A DNA stretch of 64,000 bases, from positions 6,262,001 to 6,326,000 of the forward strand of contig JAUCEF010000005.1 in assembly GCA_033558025.1 (NCBI GenBank), read 5' to 3'. This document shows positions 63,565 through 64,000 of this stretch, piece after piece. The stretch comes from Phytophthora sp. 'mugwort' (Eukaryota > Oomycota > Peronosporomycetes > Peronosporales > Peronosporaceae). Position 1 is the first letter of the stretch; each line of letters begins with the position of its first letter. The translations under genes were made by a program, and so were the position numbers. The notes beneath the pieces are model-generated. The model had not been told where the DNA came from. It did no database searches and saw only the letters and a list, made by a program, of their open reading frames with translations.

Positions 63565-64000
63565 GTGCGCTACAATGGTCGCCAACAAGAAGACTCCTTT
63601 TTCTTCATCCCGCTAGGCCAAGGCCTATTTCGCTGCAACCTGTGCTGCCTCGATCGAAGACAAGTTCCAGGCTCCCAATACTCCAACCTGATTACCCGCC
63701 TGGCTGGGCAGCATGCGGACTACAGTACGCGGTATTTGTCTCCAGCGTCGGCCGTTCCCTGTAGTCGTTTGGCTTCGTGTGCGAGGAAGCAAGCCATCTA
63801 TTCCAGTGGATCCGGTGTATAATTGAGCGGGTCATGCCTATCCACGAGGTTGAAGATGTACTCACGCGAGCCATGAGCAAGTTGCGGTATGTGACAGTCA
63901 AGGCCGTCAAGAAATGTATGGAAGGCATTGCCATCGCGGTCGGTTTTCAAGATCGAGAGGGAGCTCGGAACGCTCTTAGGTCTGGTATTCGACGGCTGGA
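63565..64000 (+). pseudogene. hAT-type transposase, broken, running off the right edge
   Basis: A plus frame at 63565 reads FFFIPLGQGLFRCNLCCLDR and SQYSNLITRLAGQHADY, a BED-type finger (C-x2-C...H). After a stop and frameshift near 63760 a second frame gives FGFVCEEASHLFQWIRCIIE, MPIHEVEDVLTRAMSKLRYV and VKAVKKCMEGIAIAVGFQDR, which match the region after the BED finger in oomycete hAT elements. The catalytic part lies beyond the window. Confidence 0.5.

Noticed and set aside
1..64000. tRNA or rRNA genes
   Set aside because: I saw no cloverleaf with A and B boxes and no rRNA-like sequence; a few GTTCGA matches had no matching stems.

Overview
The window is nuclear DNA of an oomycete, most probably Phytophthora or a close relative; the species cannot be told from the sequence. 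Support: genes lie close together on both strands, introns are few and short (about 46-160 nt, mostly 65-105) with GT...AG ends, coding DNA is GC-rich, and the families are typical of oomycetes (START-FYVE proteins, GH131 glucanases, cysteine-rich secreted proteins, MULE, Tc1/mariner, hAT and Ty3/gypsy relics). Splice junctions were worked out by hand and each joined frame was checked to be divisible by three.

Layout. 1-4 kb: an ankyrin/B-box protein running off the left edge, a TALE homeodomain factor and a small mitochondrial-type membrane protein. 4.4-14.3 kb: one gene for a secreted protein of about 3,258 residues, built from nine copies of one module, eleven of another, then SEA-like, Calx-beta-like and LamG-like parts. 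14.5-19 kb: two GH131 paralogues, the first with a frame disruption, separated by a gypsy LTR remnant. 19-22.7 kb: sparse DNA with a MULE relic, a perfect hairpin and a cysteine-rich secreted protein. 22.7-35.9 kb: a coiled-coil protein, a fatty acyl-AMP ligase fused to an acyl carrier domain, a START-FYVE protein, an SLC35F6-like transporter, a PLD6/Zucchini-like phospholipase D and a BED-finger protein. 36.8-44.4 kb: a transposon graveyard, with a MULE split by a Tc1/mariner copy, an LTR retroelement remnant and a decayed DNC-GQN transposase. 44.8-63.2 kb: Der/EngA double GTPase, a tandem pair of ZNF706-like genes, two coiled-coil genes, a PH plus pathogen-related domain protein, a PMP34-like peroxisomal carrier, a second START-FYVE protein, LpxD and an old yellow enzyme. 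The right edge enters a broken hAT transposase.

How the genes relate. Several products act on membranes or lipids (FAAL-ACP, PLD6-like, two START-FYVE, PH-PRp, PMP34, LpxD). Three or four are secreted (the giant modular protein, two GH131, the cysteine-rich protein). Der and LpxD have leaders that suggest mitochondria. I see no biosynthetic cluster; LpxD and the old yellow enzyme are divergent and may share a promoter. The most unusual items are the giant two-repeat protein, the PH-PRp fusion, the FAAL-ACP with a possible CaaX tail, the PLD6 homologue with a myristoylation-type N-terminus, and the GH131 copy whose frameshift might be bypassed by a new intron.
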